Part shown: positions 8,665 through 17,654 of the stretch, piece by piece | Layout of the letters: each line of letters opens with the position of its first letter | Position numbering within the stretch: the first letter of the stretch is position 1 | Made by a program: the position numbers and the translations under genes | The notes under the pieces: model-generated | The model's database searches: none | What the model was told of the DNA's origin: nothing | The model's input: the letters and a program-made list of their open reading frames with translations, nothing else | Assembly: GCF_902859805.1 (NCBI RefSeq) | Contig: NZ_CADIKC010000012.1 | Coordinates: 124,001-188,000, forward strand | DNA length: 64,000 nucleotides | From: Paraburkholderia sediminicola | GTDB taxonomy: Bacteria > Pseudomonadota > Gammaproteobacteria > Burkholderiales > Burkholderiaceae | Direction: 5' to 3'

Positions 8665-9060
8665 TCAGCTCCCGGCTTTCGCCATCTTCTCGAGAATCTT
8701 GTTGAGCTTCTCGTCGAGCGTCGCGGCCGTGAACGGCTTGACGACATAACCGCTCGCGCCGGCCTGAGCCGCCGCGATGATGTTTTCCTTCTTCGATTCG
8801 GCCGTGACCATCAGCACCGGCAGATGCGTCAGGTGGGCGTCGGCGCGGATTTCCTTGAGCATGGCCAGACCGTCGAGGTTCGGCATGTTCCAGTCGGAGA
8901 TCACGAAGTCATACGTACCGCTGCGCAAACGCGCGAGGCCGGCCTGACCGTCTTCCGCTTCGTCGACGTTCGAGTAGCCGAGCTCCTTGAGCAGGTTGCG
9001 GACAATCCGGCGCATCGTCGGAAAGTCGTCAACCACCAGAATCTTCATTCCCTTATCCAT
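8665..9060 (-). CDS. cheY: Chemotaxis response regulator CheY
   Basis: Single receiver domain (131 residues) that, when phosphorylated by CheA, binds the flagellar switch FliM and changes rotation. The acidic pocket is D11/D12, the phosphorylation site is D56 (FVISDWNMPNLDG), the switch Thr is T86, Y105 is the signalling tyrosine and K108 is the conserved lysine. All key positions of a true CheY are present. It is tightly spaced to cheZ (one base) and follows cheB after 118 bases. Confidence 0.97.
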   Translation of the reverse strand: MDKGMKILVVDDFPTMRRIVRNLLKELGYSNVDEAEDGQAGLARLRSGTYDFVISDWNMPNLDGLAMLKEIRADAHLTHLPVLMVTAESKKENIIAAAQAGASGYVVKPFTAATLDEKLNKILEKMAKAGS

Positions 9061-9178
9061 TTCATTCCCTTTGCTTGATCCATGATGCGGCGCATGACCG
9101 CCAGTTCATTCCGATGCGTATTTGACCGGAGTTACTTACTCCGGTCCCATGCCTGGCGCTCGCTGTCAGGCCCGCGCA

Positions 9179-10276
9179 TCATACCCGCTGTACGCGGTCG
9201 CCCATTGACGACAGACGCGCCATCACGCGTCGGCTCATTTCCGGCAGCGAAGCAATTTCGTCCGCGGCGCCGAGCGCAATCGCTTCGCGCGGCATGCCGA
9301 ATACGATACAGCTCGCTTCGTCCTGTGCAAGGGTATACGCCCCCGCTTTTTTCATGTCCAGTAGTCCGGCGGCGCCATCGCGCCCCATTCCGGTCAGGAT
9401 CACGCCTACCGCATTCTTGCCCGCATGCTGCGCAGCCGAACGGAACAGCACGTCGACCGACGGACGGTGCCGGTTCACCGGCGGTTCGTCCGACAGATGC
9501 GCAATATAGTTCGCCCCGCTGCGAGCCAGCAACAGGTGAGCGTGGCCGGGCGCGATATACGCATGTCCCGGCAGCACGCGTTCGCCGTGCTCTGCCTCTT
9601 TAACGGTAATCCGGCACAAACCATTAAGGCGTTGCGCAAAAGATTTTGTGAAACCCGGCGGCATATGCTGCGCGATCAGCACGGCAGGCGCATCCGGCGG
9701 CAGCGGAACCAGCACTTCGCGGATCGCTTCGGTGCCGCCCGTCGACGCGCCGACAATAATCAGCTTCTCGGTACTGAGCAGCGGATTGTTGAAAAGCGGC
9801 GCGGCGGCGGCGGGCGCATGCGCCGCATGCGTGGCCGCGTGCTGCACCGGCGCGGCCTGGCGCACCCGTGCGCGGGCCGCGGCGCGAATCTTGTCGGCGA
9901 GCTTTTCCGAATAGTCGAGCATGCCGTCGCGAATACCGACTTTCGGCTTGGTGACGAAGTCGACCGCGCCCAGTTCCAGCGCGCGCAGTGTGATTTCATT
10001 GCCGCGTTCGGTCAGCGACGACACCATCACGACCGGCATCGGCCGCAGACGCATCAGCTTCTCAAGGAAGTCGAGGCCGTCCATGCGCGGCATTTCGACG
10101 TCGAGCGTCAGCACGTCCGGATTGTGCTGCTTGATGAGGTCGCGCGCGACCAGCGGGTCGGGCGCAGTCGCCACGACGGTCATGTCCGGCTGGCCGTTGA
10201 TGATTTCCGTCATCAGGCTGCGGATCAGCGCCGAATCGTCGACGCACAGTACTTTGATCTTTTGCACAGCGCTCAC
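9179..10276 (-). CDS. cheB: Chemoreceptor methylesterase/deamidase CheB
   Basis: Removes methyl groups from receptor glutamates to reset adaptation. The GTG start at 10276 overlaps the cheD stop (GTGA). The 365 residues comprise an N-terminal receiver domain (acidic pair D13/D14, phosphorylation site D59), an Ala-rich linker with several histidines at about 135-160, and a C-terminal esterase domain with catalytic S178 (GASTGG), H204 and D300 (GMGRDG). The full triad is present. It is controlled by phosphotransfer from CheA and sits in the same translationally coupled block as cheR and cheD. Confidence 0.97.
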   Translation of the reverse strand: MSAVQKIKVLCVDDSALIRSLMTEIINGQPDMTVVATAPDPLVARDLIKQHNPDVLTLDVEMPRMDGLDFLEKLMRLRPMPVVMVSSLTERGNEITLRALELGAVDFVTKPKVGIRDGMLDYSEKLADKIRAAARARVRQAAPVQHAATHAAHAPAAAAPLFNNPLLSTEKLIIVGASTGGTEAIREVLVPLPPDAPAVLIAQHMPPGFTKSFAQRLNGLCRITVKEAEHGERVLPGHAYIAPGHAHLLLARSGANYIAHLSDEPPVNRHRPSVDVLFRSAAQHAGKNAVGVILTGMGRDGAAGLLDMKKAGAYTLAQDEASCIVFGMPREAIALGAADEIASLPEMSRRVMARLSSMGDRVQRV

Positions 10277-11043
10277 GCCTCCTCTGTAGTTCTGGCGTTG
10301 TTAGAGTTAATCGGGCGCGGGCTTGCGCCGAACAGTTCGATGCGAGGCTTCGCTGCGCCTGCGCCCGTACTGCCGCCTGCCGCGCCGAACAGTTCGATCT
10401 TCGGTCGCGTGGCGGCCGGCGTCGAGAACAGCTCGACCCGTTTGCGAGCCGCCGCAAGCCGCTCGGCACGCGCTTCGGTACTTTGCCGCACGAGCGCCTG
10501 TTCGCGCTCGGCCACGCCCGCTTCCTGCTGCAGGCGCAACTTCTTCACCATCACCTGGCCGGTGCGCGGCATGAAGGCGACCTTGCGCGGATGATTGCCC
10601 TGCAAATCTTCAGCGACGATGCGGATTTTTTCGAGCGCCAGATAGCGGCGTACGAATTCCGAATTGCGATCGCCGATGTTCATCGTCGTCATGCCGGCGA
10701 GCACCGCGCCGCCGCCGAACACCTTGGCTTCGAAACGCTCGCGCCGGCCACCGGCCTTGATCAGTTCGTTGATCAGCACTTCCATGGCGTACGCGCCATA
10801 ACGCATCGAATCCGAGGCAGGCTGGCCGGCGTCCGCGCCGTCGTCGGGCAGCATGAAGTGATTCATGCCGCCAATGCCGGCCGTGCGGTCCTGAATGCAG
10901 GCCGCGACACACGAACCGAGCACGGTGACGAGCACCATGTCTTCGCTCGTGGTGTAAAACTCGTTCGGCAACAGCTTCACGCCCGGGCGCTGGAAGTGAT
11001 TGTCGAAGTACAGATTGGAGGCGATCGGCAGGCTGCTGCTCAT
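10273..11043 (-). CDS. cheD: Chemoreceptor glutamine deamidase CheD with repeated ELF tail
   Basis: Deamidates specific glutamines of chemoreceptors and can interact with other che proteins. The catalytic Cys is C45 (GSCVAAC) and the His is H62 (MNHFML). The conserved domain ends near residue 175. At 256 residues the protein is longer than a typical CheD. The added tail (about 180-256) carries a charged helix and three copies of a short motif: RVELF (202-206), KIELF (215-219) and RIELF (234-238). The gene overlaps cheR at its start and cheB at its end by four bases each. Confidence 0.96.
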   Translation of the reverse strand: MSSSLPIASNLYFDNHFQRPGVKLLPNEFYTTSEDMVLVTVLGSCVAACIQDRTAGIGGMNHFMLPDDGADAGQPASDSMRYGAYAMEVLINELIKAGGRRERFEAKVFGGGAVLAGMTTMNIGDRNSEFVRRYLALEKIRIVAEDLQGNHPRKVAFMPRTGQVMVKKLRLQQEAGVAEREQALVRQSTEARAERLAAARKRVELFSTPAATRPKIELFGAAGGSTGAGAAKPRIELFGASPRPINSNNARTTEEA

Positions 11044-12017
11044 ACGGTCACCCCGCTCGTCGTTGCGCTGGCGGCATGGCTCGTGGCGCGTGCCGGCGTG
11101 CGAGCGGCGCCTGCGTCGCGCGTCAGTTCATAAACGGTCTGACCGCGCAGCTTGAACGCCTGCGTCACATAGGTGAAGTTTTCCGAGTGGCCGGCGAACA
11201 GCAAACCTCCCGATTTCATCAGCGGCTCGAAGCGCCCGAGCACCTGCCCCTGCGTCGGCTTGTCGAAATAGATCATCACATTGCGGCAGAAGATCGCGTC
11301 GAACTGCGAGCGCAACTGGTAATCGCGGTCGGTCAGATTCAGTTGCTCGAAGCGCACCATCGCACGTACTTCCGGGCGTACCTTGACCATGCCCGCGTGC
11401 GCGCCGGTGCCTTTCAGGAAGAAGCGCTTGAGCCGCTCGGGCGACAGGTGCTTCACCTGATCGAACTGGTACATGCCGGCTTCGGCTTTCGCCAGCACTT
11501 GCGTGTCGATGTCGGTGGCGAGCACGGTGGCCTGACGCGCGCCGCTGTCGCCGAGCGCTTCGATCAGCGTCATCGCGATCGAATACGGTTCCTCACCGGT
11601 CGACGCTGCCGAGCACCACACGGAAACCGGCTGCGCGCGGCGCGGCACGAACTCGGCCAGGATCGGAAAGTGATGGGCTTCGCGGAAGAACGCGGTCAGG
11701 TTGGTGGTCAGCGCATTGGTGAACGCTTCCCACTCGGCCGGATCGTTTTCCGCTTCGAGCAGATCGAGGTACTGTTTGAAGGTCTCGAGGCCACGGGCGC
11801 GCAACCGGCGCGCCAGACGGCTGTACGCCATATCGCGCTTGTGATCCGACAGCGAAATACCCGCGCTGCGATGAATCAGATCGCGAATGCGAGCGAAATC
11901 CGCCGACGTGAATTCGAAATCCCGTCCTTGCTCGCCGGCTCTAGCCGGTTCCGCCCGGGCGGGGCGTGCCGGCTGCGGACGCGCCGGTTGCGGAGGTTGC
12001 TGTTCGCGCGTTGCCAT
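11040..12017 (-). CDS. cheR: Chemoreceptor methyltransferase CheR
   Basis: Transfers methyl groups from SAM to receptor glutamates. I choose the ATG at 12017, with AGGA nine bases upstream, giving 325 residues; an in-frame TTG at 12038 is an alternative. A Pro/Ala/Arg-rich leader of about 30 residues precedes the alpha-helical N-terminal domain. The SAM-binding domain contains VWCSAASTGEEPYSIAM and the motif CRNVMIYF. The beta-subdomain that binds receptor C-terminal pentapeptides is retained, which fits the WETF end of the neighbouring receptor. Confidence 0.97.
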   Translation of the reverse strand: MATREQQPPQPARPQPARPARAEPARAGEQGRDFEFTSADFARIRDLIHRSAGISLSDHKRDMAYSRLARRLRARGLETFKQYLDLLEAENDPAEWEAFTNALTTNLTAFFREAHHFPILAEFVPRRAQPVSVWCSAASTGEEPYSIAMTLIEALGDSGARQATVLATDIDTQVLAKAEAGMYQFDQVKHLSPERLKRFFLKGTGAHAGMVKVRPEVRAMVRFEQLNLTDRDYQLRSQFDAIFCRNVMIYFDKPTQGQVLGRFEPLMKSGGLLFAGHSENFTYVTQAFKLRGQTVYELTRDAGAARTPARATSHAASATTSGVTV

Positions 12018-12054
12018 TATGAGAGTTCCTGCCTGCAATACGAGCCATCCCGCT

Positions 12055-12083
12055 TTTCGCCAGCAACGCTGTTTCTGGCGAAA
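12055..12083. repeat. Inverted repeat upstream of cheR
   Basis: Nine-base arms TTTCGCCAG / CTGGCGAAA flank an 11-base loop, about 40 bases before cheR in the receptor-cheR gap. There is no adjacent T tract. It may be an RNA structure that sets the expression ratio between receptor and CheR, but no function is shown. Confidence 0.5.
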
Positions 12084-12224
12084 GGGGTTGTGTTCGCGGG
12101 GTCGCGCCCGCCCGCGAGTTCTGCCAACACGCGATCGGCCCGCGACACGCCTCTTAAGCGTGCTTCGATGATTCGCCCGTCATGGAGCGAGATGCCGAAT
12201 GACCGCATGTCTCTGTGCCACTTC

Positions 12225-14117
12225 CTAGAACGTTTCCCAGTCCGCGTCCGATCCTGCCGACGCGGCGCCTGCTGTGGCAGGACGTGCTGCGGAGTCGGAT
12301 GCGGCGCGAGCCGTCTTCGGTTTGAGCGCCGGCTCGACACGTGCAGTGTCGGCACCGTGAGTGGAGGAAGCCGGCGTTGCCGCCTTTGCTGCACTTGCCG
12401 TACTTGCAGCCTTGCCTGCTGCCGGATGCGCCGCGGCGTGTGCGCTCGCTTGCGGCGCGGCCTTGGCGGACGACACGTGCTGGCTGCCGCTCTTGCTGCC
12501 GTTCGAACGTGCAGCCGCTTGCGGACGCGCTGCGGTCGCAGTTGCGACGCTGCGGGTCTGGCCGCCGGCTACTTTCCAGCCGTTCACTACCGCTTGCAAC
12601 TGACGCGTCTGATCTTCGAGCGACGCCGCCGCAGCCGCAGCCTGCTCGACCAGCGCGGCGTTCTGCTGCGTGACTTCGTCCATCTGCACGACCGCGCGAT
12701 TCACCTGTTCGATGCCGCCCGACTGCTCTTCGGAAGCCGCGCTGATTTCACCCATGATGTCGGTCACGCGGCGCACTGCCTGCACGATCTCGTCCATCGT
12801 AGTGCCCGCGCGGCCCACCAGCGCCGAGCCGCTTTGCACCTTGTCGACCGAGTCGCCGATCAGTTCCTTGATTTCCTTCGCGGCACTGGCGCTGCGCTGC
12901 GCGAGGCTGCGCACTTCGCCTGCCACCACCGCGAAACCGCGGCCCTGTTCGCCTGCCCGCGCGGCTTCGACCGCCGCGTTCAGCGCGAGAATGTTGGTCT
13001 GGAAGGCAATCCCTTCGATCACGCCGATGATGTCGACGACCTTGTTCGAACTGGTCGCGATGTCCTGCATCGTCGTGACGACCTGGCTCACCACATCGCC
13101 GCCGCGCGTCGCGATATCCGACGCGTTGACAGCCAGTTGGCTCGCCTGACGCGCGTTCTCGGCGTTCTGACGCACCGTGCCGGTCAGCTGCTCCATGCTC
13201 GAGGCGGTTTCCTGAAGCGACGCCGCTTGCTGTTCAGTGCGTTGCGAGAGATCGGTGTTGCCCATCGCGATTTCGCGCGCGCCGGTGTCGATCGACTCGG
13301 TGCTGCTGTGAACCGCCGTCACCATCGTCGCCATGCTTTCCTGCATGCGCTTGATGGCGCCGAACAGGCGGCCGATTTCGTTACGGCTGAACACGTTGAT
13401 CTGCTCGGACAGATCGCCCGAGGCGATTCGTTCGAAGCATGCCGTCGCGTCGTTCAGCGGCTGCACGATCAGGCCGCGCAGTGCGAAGCGGATGCCCACC
13501 ACCAGCAGCAGCGCGATCACGGTGACGCCGATGATCAGCGTGGTCATCAGCGAGATGTTCGATTGCGCGCTCGTCTGCTGATCCACCGCATGCTGCTGCA
13601 TCGCCTTGATCACGCTGGACGCAACGTTGTCGTACGCAAGGAACATCGGGGGAATCTTGGTATCGGCGATCGCGTGATAGGCCGCCGGATCGTTCGCGCG
13701 CAGCGCGGTGAACTCCGGATCGACACCGTCTCGCGTCAGCGTCGTGCGGCGCGCCGTCAGATCGTCGAGCAGCGCCTGGTCAACGCCGTTCTTCGGTGCG
13801 TTGAGAAACGCCTGCCAGTTTTCGCTTGACTTGGCGAGCAGCACTTGCGCGCGATCGAGCGCGGTCTTTGCCTGCTCGGTGTCGCCGGCGGTGCTCAACG
13901 CGGTCACGCGGTCCAGCGTCACGCGCGAACGCAACAGATACGCCGAAGCATCGTCGAGCGCGTGAATGGCGACCAGATCGCCGCGCGCGATACGGTCGAG
14001 CGACTGGCTCGCGCTGTTCAGCGCGGTCAGACCAAGCGCGCCGACCACGACGGTCAGCGCAACCAGAATGACCCCCACCATCGTCAGCGATGTGCGAATC
14101 GACCACCTGCTCAGCAT
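12225..14117 (-). CDS. Methyl-accepting chemotaxis protein with C-terminal WETF tether
   Basis: Transmembrane chemoreceptor, 630 residues. A first membrane helix (about 10-32) is followed by a periplasmic four-helix-bundle-type sensor domain, a second membrane helix (about 188-212), HAMP, and a signalling domain whose tip EQGRGFAVVAGEVRSLAQRS is of the E. coli Tsr/Tar class. After residue about 515 comes an Ala/Lys-rich flexible linker of roughly 110 residues ending in DWETF. This matches the x-W-x-x-F pentapeptide that tethers CheR and CheB on high-abundance receptors. The ligand cannot be told from the sequence. It is embedded between cheW and cheR, so it is probably the main receptor of this array. 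Confidence 0.96.
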   Translation of the reverse strand: MLSRWSIRTSLTMVGVILVALTVVVGALGLTALNSASQSLDRIARGDLVAIHALDDASAYLLRSRVTLDRVTALSTAGDTEQAKTALDRAQVLLAKSSENWQAFLNAPKNGVDQALLDDLTARRTTLTRDGVDPEFTALRANDPAAYHAIADTKIPPMFLAYDNVASSVIKAMQQHAVDQQTSAQSNISLMTTLIIGVTVIALLLVVGIRFALRGLIVQPLNDATACFERIASGDLSEQINVFSRNEIGRLFGAIKRMQESMATMVTAVHSSTESIDTGAREIAMGNTDLSQRTEQQAASLQETASSMEQLTGTVRQNAENARQASQLAVNASDIATRGGDVVSQVVTTMQDIATSSNKVVDIIGVIEGIAFQTNILALNAAVEAARAGEQGRGFAVVAGEVRSLAQRSASAAKEIKELIGDSVDKVQSGSALVGRAGTTMDEIVQAVRRVTDIMGEISAASEEQSGGIEQVNRAVVQMDEVTQQNAALVEQAAAAAASLEDQTRQLQAVVNGWKVAGGQTRSVATATAARPQAAARSNGSKSGSQHVSSAKAAPQASAHAAAHPAAGKAASTASAAKAATPASSTHGADTARVEPALKPKTARAASDSAARPATAGAASAGSDADWETF

Positions 14118-14166
14118 CTTGATGCTCCCTCTTCGATCTGTCTTTCTTACTGGCGCGTAGTCGTAC

Positions 14167-14703
14167 TCAAGCGCTCAGCGTTTCGATCAGCGCCATTTCG
14201 CGGCTGGTCATCAGCTTCTCAATGTCCATCAGGATCAGCATGCGGCCGTCGACAGTGCCCAGACCCGTGAGGTACTCGGTCGTCAGCGTCGCACCGAATT
14301 CCGGCGCAGGCATGATCTGGTCGGTGGCGAGCGTCAGCACGTCCGACACGCCGTCCACCACCATCCCGACCACGCGATGCGCGACGTTCAGAATGATCAC
14401 GACGGTCTGGTGGTCGTACTCGACGCGGCCCAGATGAAACTTGATGCGCATGTCCACGATCGGCACGATGATGCCGCGCAGATTGATCACGCCTTTGATG
14501 AACTCCGGCGCATTGGCGATTCGCGTCACGTTGTCGTAGCCGCGGATTTCCTGCACCTTGAGAATGTCGATGCCGTACTCTTCGGCGCCGAGCGTGAAGA
14601 CGAGGAATTCCTGACCGCCGGCGTCAGCCTGCTGCGAGTCGCGGCGGCCATTCGTACCGCTCGCGTTTGCGACGCTCGAATTGATGGATTGGACTTCTGC
14701 CAC
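14167..14703 (-). CDS. cheW: Chemotaxis coupling protein CheW
   Basis: Links the receptor to CheA in the signalling array. I choose the GTG at 14703 (AEVQSINSS...) because GGGGGC sits just before it; a TTG four codons upstream is in frame but lacks a ribosome site. It encodes 178 residues with a Ser/Asn/Gln-rich N-terminal tail of about 30 residues and then a single CheW beta-barrel domain (EFLVFTLGAEEYGIDILKVQ ... INLRGIIVPIVDMR). It lies between cheA and the receptor gene with short gaps. Confidence 0.97.
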   Translation of the reverse strand: MAEVQSINSSVANASGTNGRRDSQQADAGGQEFLVFTLGAEEYGIDILKVQEIRGYDNVTRIANAPEFIKGVINLRGIIVPIVDMRIKFHLGRVEYDHQTVVIILNVAHRVVGMVVDGVSDVLTLATDQIMPAPEFGATLTTEYLTGLGTVDGRMLILMDIEKLMTSREMALIETLSA

Positions 14704-14754
14704 GTTAGCCCCCAAACGGTTGGGATGAAATAAGTTGAGTGAGTGTTGCGGATG

Positions 14755-17094
14755 TCATGCGAGGCTCATCGCGCCGTGCGCATGGCGCGTTTCGCGATTC
14801 AGCGCCGCCACGTCCACGATCAGCGCGACACTGCCGTCGCCGAGAATGGTTGCGGCGGAAATGCCGTGCACCTTGCGGTAATTCGTTTCCAGATTCTTCA
14901 CGACCACCTGCTGCTGCCCCACCAGCTCGTCGATCAGCATCGCAAAGCGGCGCCCTTCGGTTTGCATGATGGTGACGATGCCTTGCGTCGGCTCCTGCTT
15001 GGCGTCGTCGACGTTGAACACTTCGTGCAGCGCGACGAGCGGCAGATATTCGCCGCGCACGCGCACCACGCGTTCGCCGTTAGCCACCGTGTAGATGTCC
15101 TCGGCACGCGGTTGCAGCGACTCCATCACGAAGTTCAGCGGCAGAATGAAGATCTCGTTGCCGACCTTGACCGACATGCCGTCGAGAATCGCCAGCGTGA
15201 GCGGCAAGACGATGCGCGTGGTGCTGCCCTTGCCGGCATGCGAAGTGATTTCCACGTGACCACCCATCGACTGGATGTTCCGCTTCACCACGTCCATGCC
15301 GACGCCACGGCCCGAGACGTCCGTGACCTGCTCCGCCGTCGAGAAGCCCGGCAGGAAAATCAGGTTCCAGACTTCTTCGTCGGACATCGATTCGCTAACC
15401 TGCATGCCCTGCTTGGCGGCCTTCGCGAGAATCTTGTCGCGGCGCAAACCCGCGCCGTCGTCGCTCACTTCGATGACGATGTTGCCGCCATGGTGAGCCG
15501 CCGACAGCACCAGCTGACCGGTCGCATCCTTACCCGCCGCGCGCCGCGCTTCCACGGTTTCGATACCGTGGTCGAGACTGTTGCGCACGAGGTGGGTCAA
15601 CGGATCGATGATCCGTTCGATGAGGCTCTTGTCGAGTTCGGTCGCCTGACCGAAGGTGACGAGCTCCACTTCCTTGCCGAGTTTCGCCGCCAGATCGCGC
15701 ACGAGACGCGGGAAGCGGCTGAACACGTAATCCATCGGCATCATGCGGATCGACATCACCGCTTCCTGCAGATCGCGAGCGTTGCGCTCGAGCTGCGCCA
15801 TGCCGTTGAAGAGCCGATCGTGCAGCGCCGGATCGAACGTGCTGGTGGTCTCGGCCAACATCGCCTGCGTGATCACCAGTTCGCCGACCAGGTTGATCAG
15901 CTGATCGACCTTTTCGACGCCGACGCGAATCGAGCTGCCTTCCGCGCCGCCTGCTGCCGCGGCCGGCCGTGCTGCCTTGCGATCCTGTTCGGCGCTTGCG
16001 GCCGTCGTTGTTGCCACACCTGTTGCCACACTTGCCGCCGGTGCGCTGCTCGCTGCTGCGGGTGCAGCCGCGGCGGGCGCCGGCGTAGTCGCTGTCGACG
16101 CCGGGGCGTTGAACAGCCCGTGCGTGGCGGCCTGAGCGGGCGCAGCGGTGTGGGCCGCCGGTGCCGACGATGCTGCCTGCTCCGCCTGGCCGGCGTGTGT
16201 CGTTTGTGCTGCTTGCGCCGAGGCCGAATCGGCAGCGTCGGGCGTTCCAGGTTCGCCTTGCTGCGTCTCGTCCGCCGGTGCGGTGCCGCGGCCGATCGAG
16301 ATCTGACTTTCGTCGATCACGAAACAGCACACAGCGATGATGTCGTCGGAGGTCACATCGGTCTGGAGCCACAGCGTCAAATCGCCGCCGCTCTTGACCT
16401 GCCCGACGATGTTACCCAGGTTGCCGAGCTCTTCGGACAGCAGTTCCTGGTCCTTCTCACCTACGCCCCGTAGCGTAATTTTCAGATGGGGGCCGGCTGC
16501 ATCGCCGGCGCCCGCGGCTTGTCCGGTCTGTGCCGGTTCGCCGTCAGTCCATTCACCCGCCGCCTGCACCGCCTGTTCGACGACGTGCTCGGGCGGGGTA
16601 CCGCCTTGTCCTGCTGTCCCTGCTGTTCCTGCTGTTTGTGCTTCTACTGGTGCAACGGCTGCCACCGGTGCGGCGGCTGCCGGCGCCGCTTCGGCGCCCA
16701 GGCGGCTTTCCGCGTGCAACTGTTCGAGCTTCGCGCAGATCGCCTTGGCCACTGCCGTATCCGGCTCGGCGCTCGCACGGTAGTCGGTGAGCTGGCCCGA
16801 CAACACGTCCTTGGTTTCGAGGAACGTGTCGATCATGTCCTTGCGCAGCACGAGTTCGTTATTGCGCGCGCGGTCGAGCAGCGATTCGAGAATGTGGGTC
16901 GTTTCCGTCAGCGCGGTAAAACCGAACGTCGCCGCGCCGCCCTTGATCGAATGCGCCGCGCGGAAAATCGCCGCGAGGTCTTCGGGGTCCGGATGCGCGA
17001 TGTCCAGATTGAGCAGCAACTGCTCCATCTGCGCGAGCAGTTCGTCCGCTTCGTCGAAGAAGGTCTGATAGAACTGAGTGATGTCGAGTGTCAT
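14755..17094 (-). CDS. cheA: Chemotaxis histidine kinase CheA
   Basis: Autophosphorylates in response to receptor state and passes phosphate to CheY and CheB. The domains are Hpt with phospho-acceptor H48 (AHSIKGG), two long Ala/Pro/Gln-rich linkers around a P2 response-regulator-binding domain (about 175-275), the P3 dimerisation helices (about 385-440), the ATPase domain with the N box LVRNSLDHG and DDGAGL, and a CheW-like P5 domain at the C-terminus. The 779 residues exceed E. coli CheA (654) mainly because of the linkers. It is flanked by cheW and a CheY-like gene. Confidence 0.98.
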   Translation of the reverse strand: MTLDITQFYQTFFDEADELLAQMEQLLLNLDIAHPDPEDLAAIFRAAHSIKGGAATFGFTALTETTHILESLLDRARNNELVLRKDMIDTFLETKDVLSGQLTDYRASAEPDTAVAKAICAKLEQLHAESRLGAEAAPAAAAPVAAVAPVEAQTAGTAGTAGQGGTPPEHVVEQAVQAAGEWTDGEPAQTGQAAGAGDAAGPHLKITLRGVGEKDQELLSEELGNLGNIVGQVKSGGDLTLWLQTDVTSDDIIAVCCFVIDESQISIGRGTAPADETQQGEPGTPDAADSASAQAAQTTHAGQAEQAASSAPAAHTAAPAQAATHGLFNAPASTATTPAPAAAAPAAASSAPAASVATGVATTTAASAEQDRKAARPAAAAGGAEGSSIRVGVEKVDQLINLVGELVITQAMLAETTSTFDPALHDRLFNGMAQLERNARDLQEAVMSIRMMPMDYVFSRFPRLVRDLAAKLGKEVELVTFGQATELDKSLIERIIDPLTHLVRNSLDHGIETVEARRAAGKDATGQLVLSAAHHGGNIVIEVSDDGAGLRRDKILAKAAKQGMQVSESMSDEEVWNLIFLPGFSTAEQVTDVSGRGVGMDVVKRNIQSMGGHVEITSHAGKGSTTRIVLPLTLAILDGMSVKVGNEIFILPLNFVMESLQPRAEDIYTVANGERVVRVRGEYLPLVALHEVFNVDDAKQEPTQGIVTIMQTEGRRFAMLIDELVGQQQVVVKNLETNYRKVHGISAATILGDGSVALIVDVAALNRETRHAHGAMSLA

Positions 17095-17192
17095 GCCTGG
17101 GTCACCGCGAGAGTTCCTGTCTACGCTTGGGCTGTCGTGCCGCCGCGTCGAGAGCTTCTATAACTTGTGTAAGGGTGGCGCTTATGAGGCGC

Positions 17193-17570
17193 TCATGCGT
17201 TGTCCGATTCGGCTAATGCCGCGACCAGTTCGGTCAACATGTCGGGGTCGAGCGGCTTTTCGATCCAGCCGGTCGCCCCCGCGGCCCGCGCCGCAGCCTT
17301 GAACGGCTCGCCCGATTCCGTCGTGAGGACGAGGATGGGCGTCGCCTGGTAAGCCGGATTGCCGCGCAGTTCCGTGATCAGATCGAGGCCGGTTTTGCCC
17401 GGCATGTGCTGGTCGGTCAGCACGAGGTCGAACGACATGGCGAGCGCGTTTTCGAGCCCTTCAATGCCGTCCGCCGCGAGCGTCACTTCATAGCCTGCCG
17501 TCGTCAGCGTTGCGGCGAGAATTTGCCGCATCGATGCCGAATCGTCGACTGCCAGGATGTGCCTGATCAT
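17193..17570 (-). CDS. CheY-like single-domain response regulator
   Basis: A 125-residue receiver domain with acidic pair D9/D10, phospho-site D53 (LVLTDQHMPGKTG), switch Thr (VLTTES) and the conserved Lys in IEKPLD. It differs from the CheY at the far end of the operon: it has Trp in the GATGWIEKP segment where that CheY has Tyr. It is therefore probably not the motor-binding CheY and may act as a phosphate sink or in another output. It sits between motB and cheA, where Burkholderia and Ralstonia carry a second CheY (often called cheY1). Confidence 0.93.
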   Translation of the reverse strand: MIRHILAVDDSASMRQILAATLTTAGYEVTLAADGIEGLENALAMSFDLVLTDQHMPGKTGLDLITELRGNPAYQATPILVLTTESGEPFKAAARAAGATGWIEKPLDPDMLTELVAALAESDNA

Positions 17571-17654
17571 GAAAACCTCACTGCACTTACGCTATGGACC
17601 GGCTGACCGTCCGCGCCACCTGAGCGCATGGGCCGGCCTGCCGGTCGCTGTCTG

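Noticed and set aside
11076..13829. 917-codon plus-strand open frame over cheR and the chemoreceptor
   Set aside because: It spans two well-supported genes on the opposite strand and has no domain or signal of its own.
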